This document shows, one piece after another, positions 30,550 through 39,207 of a stretch of DNA of 47,039 nt. A program made the translations under genes and the position numbers. The stretch lies in NCBI GenBank assembly GCA_027488575.1, contig JAIYBJ010000026.1:1-47039 (forward strand). Direction: 5' to 3'. Numbering within the stretch: the stretch's first letter is position 1; every line of letters begins with the position of its first letter. Source of the stretch: Streptomycetaceae bacterium. GTDB taxonomy: Bacteria; Actinomycetota; Actinomycetes; Nanopelagicales; Nanopelagicaceae. The notes under the pieces are model-generated. The model did not search any database and was not told the origin of the DNA. It saw only the letters and a list, made by a program, of their open reading frames with translations.

Positions 30550-32442
30550 ATGTCGATGCAGGCAGTATGGATGACCCACAGGTCTATGACTGCAGATCCT
30601 TCGGTAAAGCAACAAAAACTTAAAGCAGGTACTGTAAAAAGGATTTTCAGTTTTGCGAATCCATATCGAATGTACTTATCGGTTTTTCTTTTTACTGTTG
30701 TAGTTGATGCTTTTTTGGTTGTTGCAACACCACTAATTCTTCGGAAGTTAATCGATGACGGAGTAATCCCTAAGAATGGACCTTTGATTACTGAGCTTGC
30801 ATTTTTGGTTGGATTGCTAGCAATCGCCGATGCGGTTATGAGCATTATCGGGCGTTGGTTTTCAGCTCGCATTGGCGAAGGGTTGATCTATGACTTGCGA
30901 TCTCAAGTTTTTGCTCATGTTCAAAAGCAATCCATTGCCTTTTTCACTCGTACGCAAACAGGCGCTTTAATCTCTCGAATTAACTCTGATGTTATCGGTG
31001 CCCAACAAGCATTTACCTCATCACTTTCAGGTGTTCTCAGTAATGTCATCACACTGGTACTGGTTACAACGGCCATGCTCTTTCTTTCGTGGCAGATCAC
31101 ACTTGTATCTTTGATACTACTTCCGCTTTTCTTGATTCCCACCAAATGGGTAGGTCGCAAGCTTCAAACACTTACGCGAGATTCCTTTGATCTCAACGCA
31201 GAGATGTCATCCCGAATGACCGAACGCTTCAATGTATCTGGCGCCATGTTGGTTGCGTTGTACGGAGAGCCAAACCAGGAAAATGAGTCTTTCCGCTCTA
31301 AGGCGCGAAGAGTCGCAGATATCGGAATATCCATGGCGATGTTGAACCGTTTATTTTTCATTGCTCTAACAAGTGTCGCTGCTGTTGCCACTGCATTTGC
31401 TTACGGTATTGGTGGTCATCTTGCACTTAGTGGAACGGTGACTGTTGGAACACTTCTAGCCATAACAGCACTTCTTGCTCGTCTGTACGGTCCGCTTACT
31501 GCGTTATCGAATGTTCGAATAGATGTGATGACGGCGCTTGTTTCTTTCGAAAGAGTATTTGAAGTTCTAGACCTGCAACCAATGGTCAGAGATAAAAACA
31601 ATGCTAAAACCCTTGCTAGATCTATCCCATCTATAGAGTTTAAAGATGTTCATTTTTCCTATCCGCGGCCAGAGGAAATTTCGCTAGCATCTTTGGAATC
31701 AGCGGCTAAGGAAGAGCAGATTGAAAGCGGAGAGATACTTAAGGGAATTTCATTCACAGTTGCACCCGGCACACTTACTGCAATAGTTGGGCCATCGGGA
31801 GCCGGAAAAACCACGATAAGTGCACTCGTTCCTCGTTTATACGATGTGACAGCTGGCAGTATCTCGATAGATGGTTTCGACGTTCGCGATGTAACCCTCG
31901 ATTCGTTACGTTCGACAATCGGAGTTGTTACACAAGATGCGCATCTGTTTCATGAAAGCATTGCTGAGAATCTTCGCTATGCAAAACATGGTGCAACGGA
32001 GACCGAAATGCGAGAGGCGTGTCGAGCAGCTCAAATTTGGGAACTAGTTGATTCACTACCGAACAAGTTCGACACTTTAGTTGGCGAGCGCGGTCATAGA
32101 TTATCTGGGGGAGAGAAGCAGAGGTTAGCGATAGCTCGATTGCTTCTTAAGTCTCCATCGGTTGTCATATTGGATGAAGCGACAGCGCATTTGGATTCCG
32201 AAAATGAAGCTTTAGTTCAGCAATCTCTGAAGTCCGCTCTTAAAGGTAGAACTAGCATTGTTATTGCCCATCGATTAAGTACGGTTAAAGACGCTGATCA
32301 AATTATTGTTTTGGAGCATGGTGAAATCGTGCAACGAGGAACCCATGAAGAATTAGTTCACGCTGGTGGCTTGTATTCTGAACTATATGCACGCCAGGAT
32401 TTAGGCGGTTTTACGAATGAGCCACCTGCCGTACAAGACTAA
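30550..32442 (+). CDS. ABC exporter, fused permease/ATPase
   Basis: 630-residue half-transporter. An N-terminal six-helix exporter domain (about 40-335) includes FARTQTGALISRINSDV-like FFTRTQTGALISRINSDV; the ATPase follows with Walker A GPSGAGKTT (~414-422), signature LSGGEKQRLAIARLL (~518) and Walker B VVILDEATAHLD. About 20 extra residues (EEISLASLESAAKEEQ) between the FSYPRP strand and Walker A are familiar from actinobacterial exporters. Substrate unknown; multidrug or lipid export is typical. It begins 2 nt after sufT, so it is probably transcribed with the suf operon. Its last 42 nt overlap the antisense SURF1 gene. An ATG at 30556 is an alternative start. Confidence 0.9.
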   Translation: MSMQAVWMTHRSMTADPSVKQQKLKAGTVKRIFSFANPYRMYLSVFLFTVVVDAFLVVATPLILRKLIDDGVIPKNGPLITELAFLVGLLAIADAVMSIIGRWFSARIGEGLIYDLRSQVFAHVQKQSIAFFTRTQTGALISRINSDVIGAQQAFTSSLSGVLSNVITLVLVTTAMLFLSWQITLVSLILLPLFLIPTKWVGRKLQTLTRDSFDLNAEMSSRMTERFNVSGAMLVALYGEPNQENESFRSKARRVADIGISMAMLNRLFFIALTSVAAVATAFAYGIGGHLALSGTVTVGTLLAITALLARLYGPLTALSNVRIDVMTALVSFERVFEVLDLQPMVRDKNNAKTLARSIPSIEFKDVHFSYPRPEEISLASLESAAKEEQIESGEILKGISFTVAPGTLTAIVGPSGAGKTTISALVPRLYDVTAGSISIDGFDVRDVTLDSLRSTIGVVTQDAHLFHESIAENLRYAKHGATETEMREACRAAQIWELVDSLPNKFDTLVGERGHRLSGGEKQRLAIARLLLKSPSVVILDEATAHLDSENEALVQQSLKSALKGRTSIVIAHRLSTVKDADQIIVLEHGEIVQRGTHEELVHAGGLYSELYARQDLGGFTNEPPAVQD

Positions 32443-33090
32443 TCCACCAAAGAAGACCCATTGAAGGGCGTATGCCATATGTGGCCCATCGCTTAATTCT
32501 GGTAACTCCACTGGAACATCAGGATTGAGCGAAGAGTTTGATGCTGAAATCAGATCGATATAGAAAACCTCGGTCTGCACTCCGTTTCTAGCATCTAACT
32601 GCGATATGAGATTGCGCGCTGAATCATTTGAAACTGCAAAGAATTTTCCTCGCGGTAGAGATGAATCCAATCGCAATCGCCCCTCAATGGTCACAACTTC
32701 TTCAGTAGTAGGTTGAAGTTGCGGCGGAACGGTTGCATCGATTCCCGCTTTAATCCATCCTCTATCTACCCAGATTTTTCGATCATCAAAGACGAATAAA
32801 GTGAGTTGCTCAAAGCCGTACACGCCGTCGTGGTACCGATTGCGCAACAAGATCTGGTTTGCGTCATCAAAGGTTCCCACCACGGAAATTTTCCGCCATT
32901 CATACTGGTCAATATCACCAGTGAGGTTTTCAAATTCAATTGCGGGCAGCTGTGACTGTTGAGCAATCAAAGTGTTTCGTGAGTGGCGATCTATTCCTCG
33001 CTGATATTGCCATTGCGCAGCCCATAAACACAAGAAAACCAAAATAAGTGCCATCAGAGTTTTGAGAAATGCGTATTGCTCTTTAGCCAC
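32401..33090 (-). CDS. SURF1 family cytochrome oxidase biogenesis protein
   Basis: 229 residues with an N-terminal membrane helix (about 9-24) ending in the family WQYQRG motif, a C-terminal helix (about 206-224, preceded by HMAYALQWVFFG) and an extracytoplasmic domain between, containing GTFDDANQILLRNR and the conserved WVDRGWI. SURF1 assists heme A insertion into cytochrome oxidase, in keeping with ctaA nearby. GTG start; a TAAGGT -10 element lies 6 nt upstream. Its 3' end runs 42 nt into the ABC exporter gene on the opposite strand. Confidence 0.9.
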   Translation of the reverse strand: MAKEQYAFLKTLMALILVFLCLWAAQWQYQRGIDRHSRNTLIAQQSQLPAIEFENLTGDIDQYEWRKISVVGTFDDANQILLRNRYHDGVYGFEQLTLFVFDDRKIWVDRGWIKAGIDATVPPQLQPTTEEVVTIEGRLRLDSSLPRGKFFAVSNDSARNLISQLDARNGVQTEVFYIDLISASNSSLNPDVPVELPELSDGPHMAYALQWVFFGGLVLYGRWLIRKTA

Positions 33091-33096
33091 GGCAAT

Positions 33097-33102
33097 ACCT
33101 TA
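33097..33102 (-). promoter_or_regulatory. -10 element for leaderless SURF1 mRNA
   Basis: Minus-strand TAAGGT, then six bases, then the GTG start codon at 33090. No Shine-Dalgarno. Lies in the 20-nt gap after the DUF3099 gene. Confidence 0.4.
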
Positions 33103-33110
33103 ACGGAACT

Positions 33111-33386
33111 TTATGAGAGAGAACGGGGCTTCTTTTTTAGAATTGCAGCACCAGGAACAATCGTTTCTCTTCCAGCGTTTGCTACAACAACTGCGATGTA
33201 TGGCAGAAAAACAGCGCCAGCTAGTGCGAACCAACGAAAAGGGCTGGGAAGAATGACAGTTAAAATAAAGCAGGCCGTGCGCACCATCATGGAAATAAAG
33301 TAACGGCGTTGTCGGCCAGGCTGATCTGTACTCAGTGATTTCTGAGCACTTGTGATGTCAAAAACTTCATTTTCATCTGCGGCCAT
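33111..33386 (-). CDS. DUF3099 small membrane protein
   Basis: 91 residues with two adjacent hydrophobic segments (about 32-48 and 50-69) after a basic QRRYFISMMVRT region typical of actinobacterial DUF3099 proteins. The basic C-terminus (KKKPRS) suggests a cytoplasmic end. Function unknown. It is 20 nt upstream of SURF1 on the same strand, an arrangement seen elsewhere in actinobacteria, so an oxidase-related role is possible but unproven. A TAGACT -10 sits 6 nt before its ATG. Confidence 0.8.
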   Translation of the reverse strand: MAADENEVFDITSAQKSLSTDQPGRQRRYFISMMVRTACFILTVILPSPFRWFALAGAVFLPYIAVVVANAGRETIVPGAAILKKKPRSLS

Positions 33387-33392
33387 GCGTAG

Positions 33393-33398
33393 AGTCTA
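33393..33398 (-). promoter_or_regulatory. -10 element for leaderless DUF3099 mRNA
   Basis: Minus-strand TAGACT, six bases, ATG at 33386; no ribosome-binding site. Identical hexamer and spacing to the thioesterase gene at the start of the window. Confidence 0.45.
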
Positions 33399-33493
33399 GG
33401 CAAGATAAAGAGGGGTTGCAGGCTGAATGTCACCCCGAGGCGCCGTGCGTTGAGGTTTTTTAGCGTGAATTTCCCCTTTTAATCCCCGTCAGG

Positions 33494-33499
33494 TAATCT
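33494..33499 (+). promoter_or_regulatory. Possible -10 element of the infC operon
   Basis: TAATCT is the best -10 match in the gap between the DUF3099 gene and infC; transcription from it would begin near 33506, just before the first leader hairpin. The -35 region is poor, so this is tentative. Confidence 0.3.
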
Positions 33500-33510
33500 T
33501 CACCCCAGAC

Positions 33511-33681
33511 CAGTGACTGCATAGTTACTGCAAGAGGAGTACCGCTCCCACCTTCATCGCTACGGCGAGATGGTTTGTCAGGGTTACGAATTGGTATCTA
33601 CCAATTCTCCTTGCGGTGTTTTTCTTGTAGTGCTTGCAACACAAAAGGCATAAGAACCGCGATCAACCACAAGGAGCTCAA
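33511..33681 (+). promoter_or_regulatory. infC-rpmI-rplT mRNA leader with anti-Shine-Dalgarno
   Basis: Three structural signals are visible. CAGTGACT (33511-33518) pairs with AGTTACTG (33523-33530) around a GCAT loop. GAATTGGT (33588-33595) pairs with ACCAATTC (33600-33607) around ATCT. CTCCTTG (33607-33613) is fully complementary to CAAGGAG (33670-33676), the infC Shine-Dalgarno, while the overlapping TTGCGGT (33611-33617) can instead pair with ACCGCGA (33656-33662, one GU pair). This suggests switchable translation, perhaps sensed by L20 or IF3. No protein is encoded here. Confidence 0.5.
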
Positions 33682-34266
33682 ATCAGCACTGAACCGCGCA
33701 TTAACGATCGAATTCGTACCCCCCAAATTCGTCTCATCGGTTACGCCGGTGATCAAGTTGGAGTAGTAGATATCGATACCGCGCTAAAGATGGCAGATGA
33801 AGTTGGTCTCGATTTAGTCGAGATTGCACCAGATGCTAATCCGCCCGTTTGCAAGATTATGGATTTCGGAAAATACAAGTACGAGATTGCACAAAAGGCA
33901 CGGGAAGCGCGACAGAACCAAACCCACATTGTGGTCAAGGAAGTGCGCATGCGACCTAAGATCGAAAATCACGACTATGAGACTAAGCGTGCTCACATCG
34001 AGAAATTCCTCAAGGGTGGCGACAAGGTGAAGGTAACGATGCAATTTCGTGGAAGAGAGCAGACGAGACCAGAACTTGGTTTCAAGTTGTTGCAACGTCT
34101 TGCAGAAGATGTAGCACTGTATGCGTTTGTGGAGTTCGCCCCTAAGCAAGAGGGTCGAAACATGACAATGGTGTTAGGACCGACAAAGAAGAAGACAGAA
34201 GCAGTGGCAGAACAACGCGCAGCACGCAAAGCTAAAGAGCAAGCAGCTGCAGCGGAAGAAGCGTAA
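33682..34266 (+). CDS. infC: Translation initiation factor IF-3 (AUC start)
   Basis: 194 residues from ATC at 33682. The start is chosen because AAGGAG (33671-33676) is exactly 5 nt upstream and the protein then begins (M/I)[11 protein letters not shown], matching actinobacterial IF-3. The next canonical upstream codon, TTG at 33634, has no ribosome site and lies in leader structure. A rare start codon is the hallmark of infC autoregulation. The N-domain ([34 protein letters not shown]) and C-domain ([15 protein letters not shown]) are complete. IF-3 binds the 30S subunit and checks start-codon pairing. Heads infC-rpmI-rplT. Confidence 0.95.
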   Translation: MSTEPRINDRIRTPQIRLIGYAGDQVGVVDIDTALKMADEVGLDLVEIAPDANPPVCKIMDFGKYKYEIAQKAREARQNQTHIVVKEVRMRPKIENHDYETKRAHIEKFLKGGDKVKVTMQFRGREQTRPELGFKLLQRLAEDVALYAFVEFAPKQEGRNMTMVLGPTKKKTEAVAEQRAARKAKEQAAAAEEA

Positions 34267-34292
34267 AGAGAAACCGAACTAAGGAGAGCACA

Positions 34293-34490
34293 ATGCCAAA
34301 GATGAAAACTCACAGTGGCGCGAAGAAGACTTTTCGCATCACAGGAACTGGAAAAGTTATGCACGAACGTGCTGGCAAGCGCCATCTCCTTGAGCACAAG
34401 TCCTCACGTGTCACACGTCGCTTGAGCACTGAGTCGGCAGCAAAACCATCAACTACATTTACAGCCAAGCGCATGCTTGGTTTGAAGTAA
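34293..34490 (+). CDS. rpmI: 50S ribosomal protein L35
   Basis: 65 residues, basic, beginning [18 protein letters not shown], the L35 signature. Shine-Dalgarno AAGGAG at about 34281. Second gene of the conserved infC-rpmI-rplT operon. Confidence 0.97.
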   Translation: MPKMKTHSGAKKTFRITGTGKVMHERAGKRHLLEHKSSRVTRRLSTESAAKPSTTFTAKRMLGLK

Positions 34491-34504
34491 GGAGCGTGAA
34501 TTAA

Positions 34505-34867
34505 ATGGCTAGAGTAAAACGTGGAGTTCACGCAGCAAAGAAGCGTCGTACAACTCTTGAACGTGCCAGCGGATACCGTGGACAACGTTCACGTCTTTTC
34601 ACAAAGGCAAAAGAGCAAGTTACGCACTCAATGGTTTATGCATTCAACGACCGTAAAGATAAGAAGGGTGACTTCCGTCAGTTATGGATTCAACGAATCA
34701 ATGCTGCAAGTCGCGAGAATGGTTTGACATACAACCGTCTTATCCAAGGTTTGAAGAGCGCCGGAGTTGAAATCGATCGTCGAATTCTCTCTGAATTGGC
34801 TACCAATGATCCAACGACATTCAAAGCACTTGTTGATGTGGCTCGTAAGAGTCTCGCATCTGCTTAA
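34505..34867 (+). CDS. rplT: 50S ribosomal protein L20
   Basis: 120 residues, starting [15 protein letters not shown] and containing the conserved [21 protein letters not shown]. Needed for 50S assembly; in other bacteria L20 represses its own operon by binding the leader or intergenic mRNA, a possibility raised here by the structured infC leader. GGAG lies 9 nt upstream of the ATG. Confidence 0.97.
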   Translation: MARVKRGVHAAKKRRTTLERASGYRGQRSRLFTKAKEQVTHSMVYAFNDRKDKKGDFRQLWIQRINAASRENGLTYNRLIQGLKSAGVEIDRRILSELATNDPTTFKALVDVARKSLASA

Positions 34868-34876
34868 ATCAAACTC

Positions 34877-35671
34877 ATGATTGAGAGCCTTAATTCCCCG
34901 CACGTCGGGAGAGTTAAGGCTCTTATCAGTTCTAGGGGTGCAAAAGAAAGAGCCGATACAGGCACATTTATTGCAGAAGGAATTCAATGCATTAAAGAAG
35001 CATTGCTATCAGATAACGGACCATTACTTCAATCAATCTATGTAACTAACGCAGCTTTAGAGAAACACTCAAACATAATTAATCAAGCACAGTGTGAAAT
35101 CTTGGTTATCTCTGATGATGTTGCAAGGGCAATGTCAGACACTGTTACGCCTCAGGGTTTGATCGCGGTGTGCACGATTCCACAACCAGCCATGCCACAA
35201 GTTACCCCATCTGTATTTAGCAAGTTTGTATATCTGAGCGAAGTTCAAGATCCAGGCAATGCTGGAACAATTATTCGGTCTGCAGACGCCTTTGGTTTTG
35301 ATGCGGTTTTGATTTCTCCCCAAAGCGTGGATGTATATTCCCCAAAAGTGGTTCGAAGTACGGTTGGCTCTCTCTGGCATATTCCAGTTTTCCAGGGAGT
35401 AAATCTCTCTGAAGTTCTAAAATGGGAGTGCCAATTTATCGCTCTAGATGCTGCTGCAGATACACCGTTATCGAAAGTTCGAGCTGATCGTTCCATCGTT
35501 GCAATATTTGGTAACGAAGCTAGAGGACTGAACACGTCGCCAGAAATTTTGGATTCCAAAAAAACAATAACTTCTGTGAGAATTCCAATGCCCGGAAATG
35601 CTGAAAGCCTGAATTTGTCTGCCGCTGCAAGCATCGTGATGTATCAATTAGCAAATATCCCGACTTCCTAA
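34877..35671 (+). CDS. TrmH/SpoU-family RNA 2'-O-ribose methyltransferase
   Basis: 264 residues of the SPOUT class. An N-terminal L30e-like substrate-binding domain (about 1-100) precedes the trefoil-knot domain with EVQDPGNAGTIIRSADAFG (motif 1), FGNEARGL (motif 2) and RIPMPGNAESLNLSAAASI (motif 3), which bind S-adenosylmethionine. Methylates rRNA or tRNA; the position cannot be told from sequence. It sits 9 nt after rplT in the usual actinobacterial place before pheS. No ribosome site is obvious; translation may follow rplT. Confidence 0.9.
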   Translation: MIESLNSPHVGRVKALISSRGAKERADTGTFIAEGIQCIKEALLSDNGPLLQSIYVTNAALEKHSNIINQAQCEILVISDDVARAMSDTVTPQGLIAVCTIPQPAMPQVTPSVFSKFVYLSEVQDPGNAGTIIRSADAFGFDAVLISPQSVDVYSPKVVRSTVGSLWHIPVFQGVNLSEVLKWECQFIALDAAADTPLSKVRADRSIVAIFGNEARGLNTSPEILDSKKTITSVRIPMPGNAESLNLSAAASIVMYQLANIPTS

Positions 35672-35683
35672 AGAGTCAGGCAT

Positions 35684-35689
35684 TAGACT
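35684..35689 (+). promoter_or_regulatory. -10 element for leaderless pheS mRNA
   Basis: TAGACT followed by 7 nt and the pheS ATG at 35697, in the 25-nt gap after the methyltransferase gene. No Shine-Dalgarno and no tRNA-Phe T-box-like leader. Confidence 0.45.
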
Positions 35690-35696
35690 TTCGCCC

Positions 35697-36704
35697 ATGA
35701 ATGCGCAAGAGATTCAAGGGTGGATAGATTCTGCCACCGCGGCTTTTTCATCAGCCACAACTCTTGATGAACTAAAGAGCGCACGTTTACTTCACGCAGG
35801 GGACAAGTCAGCCATTGCGGGTGCGTCAAGAAATCTAGGATCACTCTCACCCGAGGAAAAAGCATCCTTTGGCAAAATAATCGGAGAAGCAAAAGCAGTG
35901 ATTGCGGATGCTCTTACGCAGGCAACAAAGCGGCTTGAAGAAGCGCGAGATCAGAAGATGCTCGCAGAAGAAGTGGTCGACATAACCTTGCCTGTACGTA
36001 GATCACATCGTGGTGGATTGCATCCGATTAGCATCCTAAAAAATGACATCTCTGATTTTTTCATTGAGCAAGGTTATTTTGTCGAAGAAGGACCAGAGCT
36101 TGAATCGGGCTGGCTCAACTTCGATGCGTTGAATATCCCAGCAGATCATCCAGCTCGAACGATGCAGGACACTTTCTTTATTGAACCTCTTGAATCAGGA
36201 ATGGTTTTACGAACTCATACATCTCCAGTCCAAATTCGCACAATGCTGACAAAGCAGCCGCCAATTTATGTTATTTGCCCAGGAAGAACATTTCGTGCCG
36301 ACGAACTAGATGCAACACATAGTCCGGTATTTCACCAAGTTGAAGGCCTTGTTGTAGATCGAGGAATCACTATGGCGCACCTCAAAGGTACTTTAGATAA
36401 CTTTGCTCGGTACATGTTCGGTCCTGATGTAACCACTCGTTTACGACCATCATTTTTCCCATTCACAGAACCAAGTGCAGAAGTAGATGTTTTCTTCAAT
36501 GGTAGATGGATTGAGTGGGGCGGTTGCGGAATGGTTAATCCGCGAGTTCTAAAAACTTGTGGAATAGACACTTCAGAATTTAGTGGCTTCGCATTTGGAA
36601 TGGGACTTGAACGCACATTGATGGTTCGTCACGGCATTACCGACATGCATGACATTGTTGAAGGCGACCTCAGGTTTACTCGTCAATTCGGAGTTGGTCT
36701 CTAA
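35697..36704 (+). CDS. pheS: Phenylalanyl-tRNA synthetase alpha subunit
   Basis: 335 residues, class II catalytic subunit of the (alpha-beta)2 enzyme. An N-terminal coiled-coil region (about 1-90) for tRNA contact is followed by motif 2 region RTMQDTFFIE, RTHTSPVQIR, FRADELDATHSPVFHQVEGL and motif 3 FGMGLERTLMVRHGI. Overlaps pheT by one base (TAATG), which should balance the two subunits. Confidence 0.97.
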   Translation: MNAQEIQGWIDSATAAFSSATTLDELKSARLLHAGDKSAIAGASRNLGSLSPEEKASFGKIIGEAKAVIADALTQATKRLEEARDQKMLAEEVVDITLPVRRSHRGGLHPISILKNDISDFFIEQGYFVEEGPELESGWLNFDALNIPADHPARTMQDTFFIEPLESGMVLRTHTSPVQIRTMLTKQPPIYVICPGRTFRADELDATHSPVFHQVEGLVVDRGITMAHLKGTLDNFARYMFGPDVTTRLRPSFFPFTEPSAEVDVFFNGRWIEWGGCGMVNPRVLKTCGIDTSEFSGFAFGMGLERTLMVRHGITDMHDIVEGDLRFTRQFGVGL

Positions 36705-39160
36705 TGCGCGCACCGTTGTCTTGGATTAAGGATTTTATAGATTTACCTTCGTCATTGACTGCTGATGATATTGGTAAAGGTTTAGTTCGCGTTGGTTTTG
36801 AAGTAGAAGATGTTATTTACCAAGGCGCAGATGTAAAAGGTCCTCTGGTTTTTGGTGAAGTTCTATCCATAGAAGAAATAACTGAGTTTAAGAAACCCAT
36901 TCGATACGTTGGATTAGATTGTGGAGAAAAGCAAACTAGATTCGTGATCTGCGGAGCAACAAATTTTGTTGTTGGTGACATGGTGCTTGTCGCACTTCCG
37001 GGATCTGTGCTGCCAGGCAACTTTGCTATAGCTGCACGTGAAACATATGGAAAAACTTCAAATGGAATGATCTGTTCAGCTAAGGAGTTGGGCTTAAGTG
37101 ATGATCACGCAGGAATCATGGTTTTTGATAAGGAACAAGTAAGCTCAAAAGATGATGTTCGTGAAAAACTTCAATTAGATGACATCATCTTTGATATAGC
37201 AGTTAATCCAGATCGCGGATACGCCTTAAGTATTAGGGGAGTAGCCCGAGAAATCGCTGGCGCCTTTGATCTTAAGTTCAATGATCCTGCAAACCAATTG
37301 CGTGGATTAAATTTTGAAAAGAGTGGATCAGGTGTTAAACCTAAGATTGATGATAAAGAATCAGCATCTGTTTTCTATCTTCGCACCCTCTCCAATTTCG
37401 ATTCAAAAGCTACAACTCCCTTATGGATGCGTCGCAGAATTGAAAAAATGGGGATGCGTTCTATTTCTCTAGTTGTAGATGTAACAAACTATGTCATGCT
37501 CGAACTAGGTCAACCTCTACACGCATTTGATCGTAAGAAGATAAAGGGAGATTTAAGAGTCGCAAGAGCTGGTAAGTCGGCAAAATTTGTAACACTTGAT
37601 GGTCAAGAACGAACATTAGATCCAGCAGATTTGATGGTTTGTGATGATGAAAGACCTCTTGCATTGGCAGGCACTATGGGTGGTTTGTATTCAGAAATTA
37701 CAGATGAAACAACAGAGATTGCACTAGAAGCCGTTCGATTTAACCCAATTGCTATCGCTCAAAATTCGCGTCGGCATAAACTTTCATCTGAGGCATCTCG
37801 AAGATTGGAGCGAGGCGTGGACCCTTGCTTGGCAGAACTTGCTTCAGCTCGATTTGTTCAATTACTTACCGAACACAGTTCGGCCAAGCATGTTGAAACA
37901 CTGAGTACAGGAGAGGCGAAGTACCCAGTTTCCTTTACGATTAATCCAGCTCATGTTTCAACGATACTTGGTTTTGAAGTTTCCTCTACACAGATTCTTA
38001 AATCACTTCAAACTATTGGGTGTGAAGTAAATGAAAGTAACTTTGAAATTAATCCCCCTACGTGGCGTCCTGATCTAACGAACGTATCTGATATCGCCGA
38101 AGAAGTTGCCCGCATCATTGGATACGACAGCATTCCGTCGGTTCTACCTAATCGACCACTACACGCTTCGTTGACTCCGATACAAAAACGAAGAAGAGTT
38201 ATTGCTGCGTTCTTGGCTAATCGCGGATTCTCTGAAGTCCTTACATTCCCTTTCACCAATCAAAAAACTATTGATGAGATGGGTTTTGTTGGATCACGTG
38301 CGTCTACGTATGCACTTGCAAATCCGATGTCAGATGAGAATCCACTTTTGCGCGTGCATCTGATTCCTGGGCTGATCGAAGTTGCTGCCCGCAATATCAG
38401 TCGTGGCGCACAAGATTTTGCAATATTTGAAACAGGATCAATATTTAGAAGTACTAAGAAACTTGACGCTTTCGTAAATCCTGACACTTCAGTACGTCCT
38501 GGCCAGCAGATTATTTCTAAAATCTTTGAATCTGTACCTGATCAGATCCAAATGGTCGCAGGACTCCTAGTTGGTAAGAGAGAAGTGGAAGATTGGCAAG
38601 GTAAATCTCAAAGCTTTGAGTGGAGTGACGCAATATCTTTTGCGCAGGAAATCTTAGATTTATGCCATTTAGAATATGAGGTTAAACGTTCAGATCTAGC
38701 TCCCTGGCATCCAGGTCGTTGTGCGGAATTGATAGTAGATGGCACTGTTGTTGCACATGCTGGTGAAGTTCACCCTCGAATACTTGCCCAATACAATTTA
38801 CCCGCCAGATCTAGTGCATTTGCGATTAATTTAGGTGCACTACCTGCGTCCACGCTTGTTAAACCTAGCCGTGTAGGTGTGATGCCGGCTGCAGTTCAAG
38901 ACGTTGCTCTCATTGTGGATTCACGTGTTCCGGCTTTAGAAGTACAGGAAGCACTCAGAGAAGGCGCGGGAAATTTACTAGAATCCATTGCGCTTTTTGA
39001 TCGCTATGACAAAGTCGGTGATGGCAAAGTTTCTCTAGCTTTCACCCTGACCTTCAGAGCTGAAGATCGCACCCTAACGGGCGAAGAAGTTTCGGCAATG
39101 CGTGAAGCCGCCACCAACCTCGCTACCAAGCGTTGTGGAGCCATAGTACGAACTGCATAA
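36704..39160 (+). CDS. pheT: Phenylalanyl-tRNA synthetase beta subunit
   Basis: 818 residues. Visible domains: N-terminal B1 and tRNA-binding EMAP-like fold (about 39-150, VICGATNFVVGDMV), B3/B4 editing domain with VVDVTNYVMLELGQPLHAFD, B5 (near 400-475), the inactive class II-like core, and the C-terminal ferredoxin-fold anticodon-binding domain (from about 725, VMPAAVQDVALIVD). Clears mis-charged Tyr-tRNA(Phe). The first ARG box of the argC promoter overlaps its stop codon. Confidence 0.97.
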   Translation: MRAPLSWIKDFIDLPSSLTADDIGKGLVRVGFEVEDVIYQGADVKGPLVFGEVLSIEEITEFKKPIRYVGLDCGEKQTRFVICGATNFVVGDMVLVALPGSVLPGNFAIAARETYGKTSNGMICSAKELGLSDDHAGIMVFDKEQVSSKDDVREKLQLDDIIFDIAVNPDRGYALSIRGVAREIAGAFDLKFNDPANQLRGLNFEKSGSGVKPKIDDKESASVFYLRTLSNFDSKATTPLWMRRRIEKMGMRSISLVVDVTNYVMLELGQPLHAFDRKKIKGDLRVARAGKSAKFVTLDGQERTLDPADLMVCDDERPLALAGTMGGLYSEITDETTEIALEAVRFNPIAIAQNSRRHKLSSEASRRLERGVDPCLAELASARFVQLLTEHSSAKHVETLSTGEAKYPVSFTINPAHVSTILGFEVSSTQILKSLQTIGCEVNESNFEINPPTWRPDLTNVSDIAEEVARIIGYDSIPSVLPNRPLHASLTPIQKRRRVIAAFLANRGFSEVLTFPFTNQKTIDEMGFVGSRASTYALANPMSDENPLLRVHLIPGLIEVAARNISRGAQDFAIFETGSIFRSTKKLDAFVNPDTSVRPGQQIISKIFESVPDQIQMVAGLLVGKREVEDWQGKSQSFEWSDAISFAQEILDLCHLEYEVKRSDLAPWHPGRCAELIVDGTVVAHAGEVHPRILAQYNLPARSSAFAINLGALPASTLVKPSRVGVMPAAVQDVALIVDSRVPALEVQEALREGAGNLLESIALFDRYDKVGDGKVSLAFTLTFRAEDRTLTGEEVSAMREAATNLATKRCGAIVRTA

Positions 39161-39187
39161 TTATTCATAAAGTTGCATAATTATCCG
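39154..39187 (+). promoter_or_regulatory. Tandem ARG boxes (ArgR operator)
   Basis: Two copies of TGCATAATTAT start at 39154 and 39174, a 20-nt period. Box 1 (39154-39167) matches the palindromic ARG consensus TGAATAATTATTCA at 13 of 14 positions; box 2 (39174-39187) at 11 of 14. Box 2 covers the argC -35. The ArgR gene is in the same operon, so this is probably arginine-responsive autoregulated repression. Confidence 0.7.
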
Positions 39188-39201
39188 TTTACAGGTAGCC
39201 T
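39173..39201 (+). promoter_or_regulatory. argC promoter, leaderless
   Basis: TTGCAT (39173-39178), a 17-nt spacer, TAGCCT (39196-39201), then 6 nt to the argC ATG at 39208. Transcription should begin at the start codon. This is the most complete of the leaderless promoters in the window. Confidence 0.6.
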
Positions 39202-39207
39202 TCATTC

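Noticed and set aside
33634-33681. TTG start for IF-3 at 33634
   Set aside because: No ribosome site, no family similarity, and it falls in the structured leader; the AUC codon behind AAGGAG fits better.
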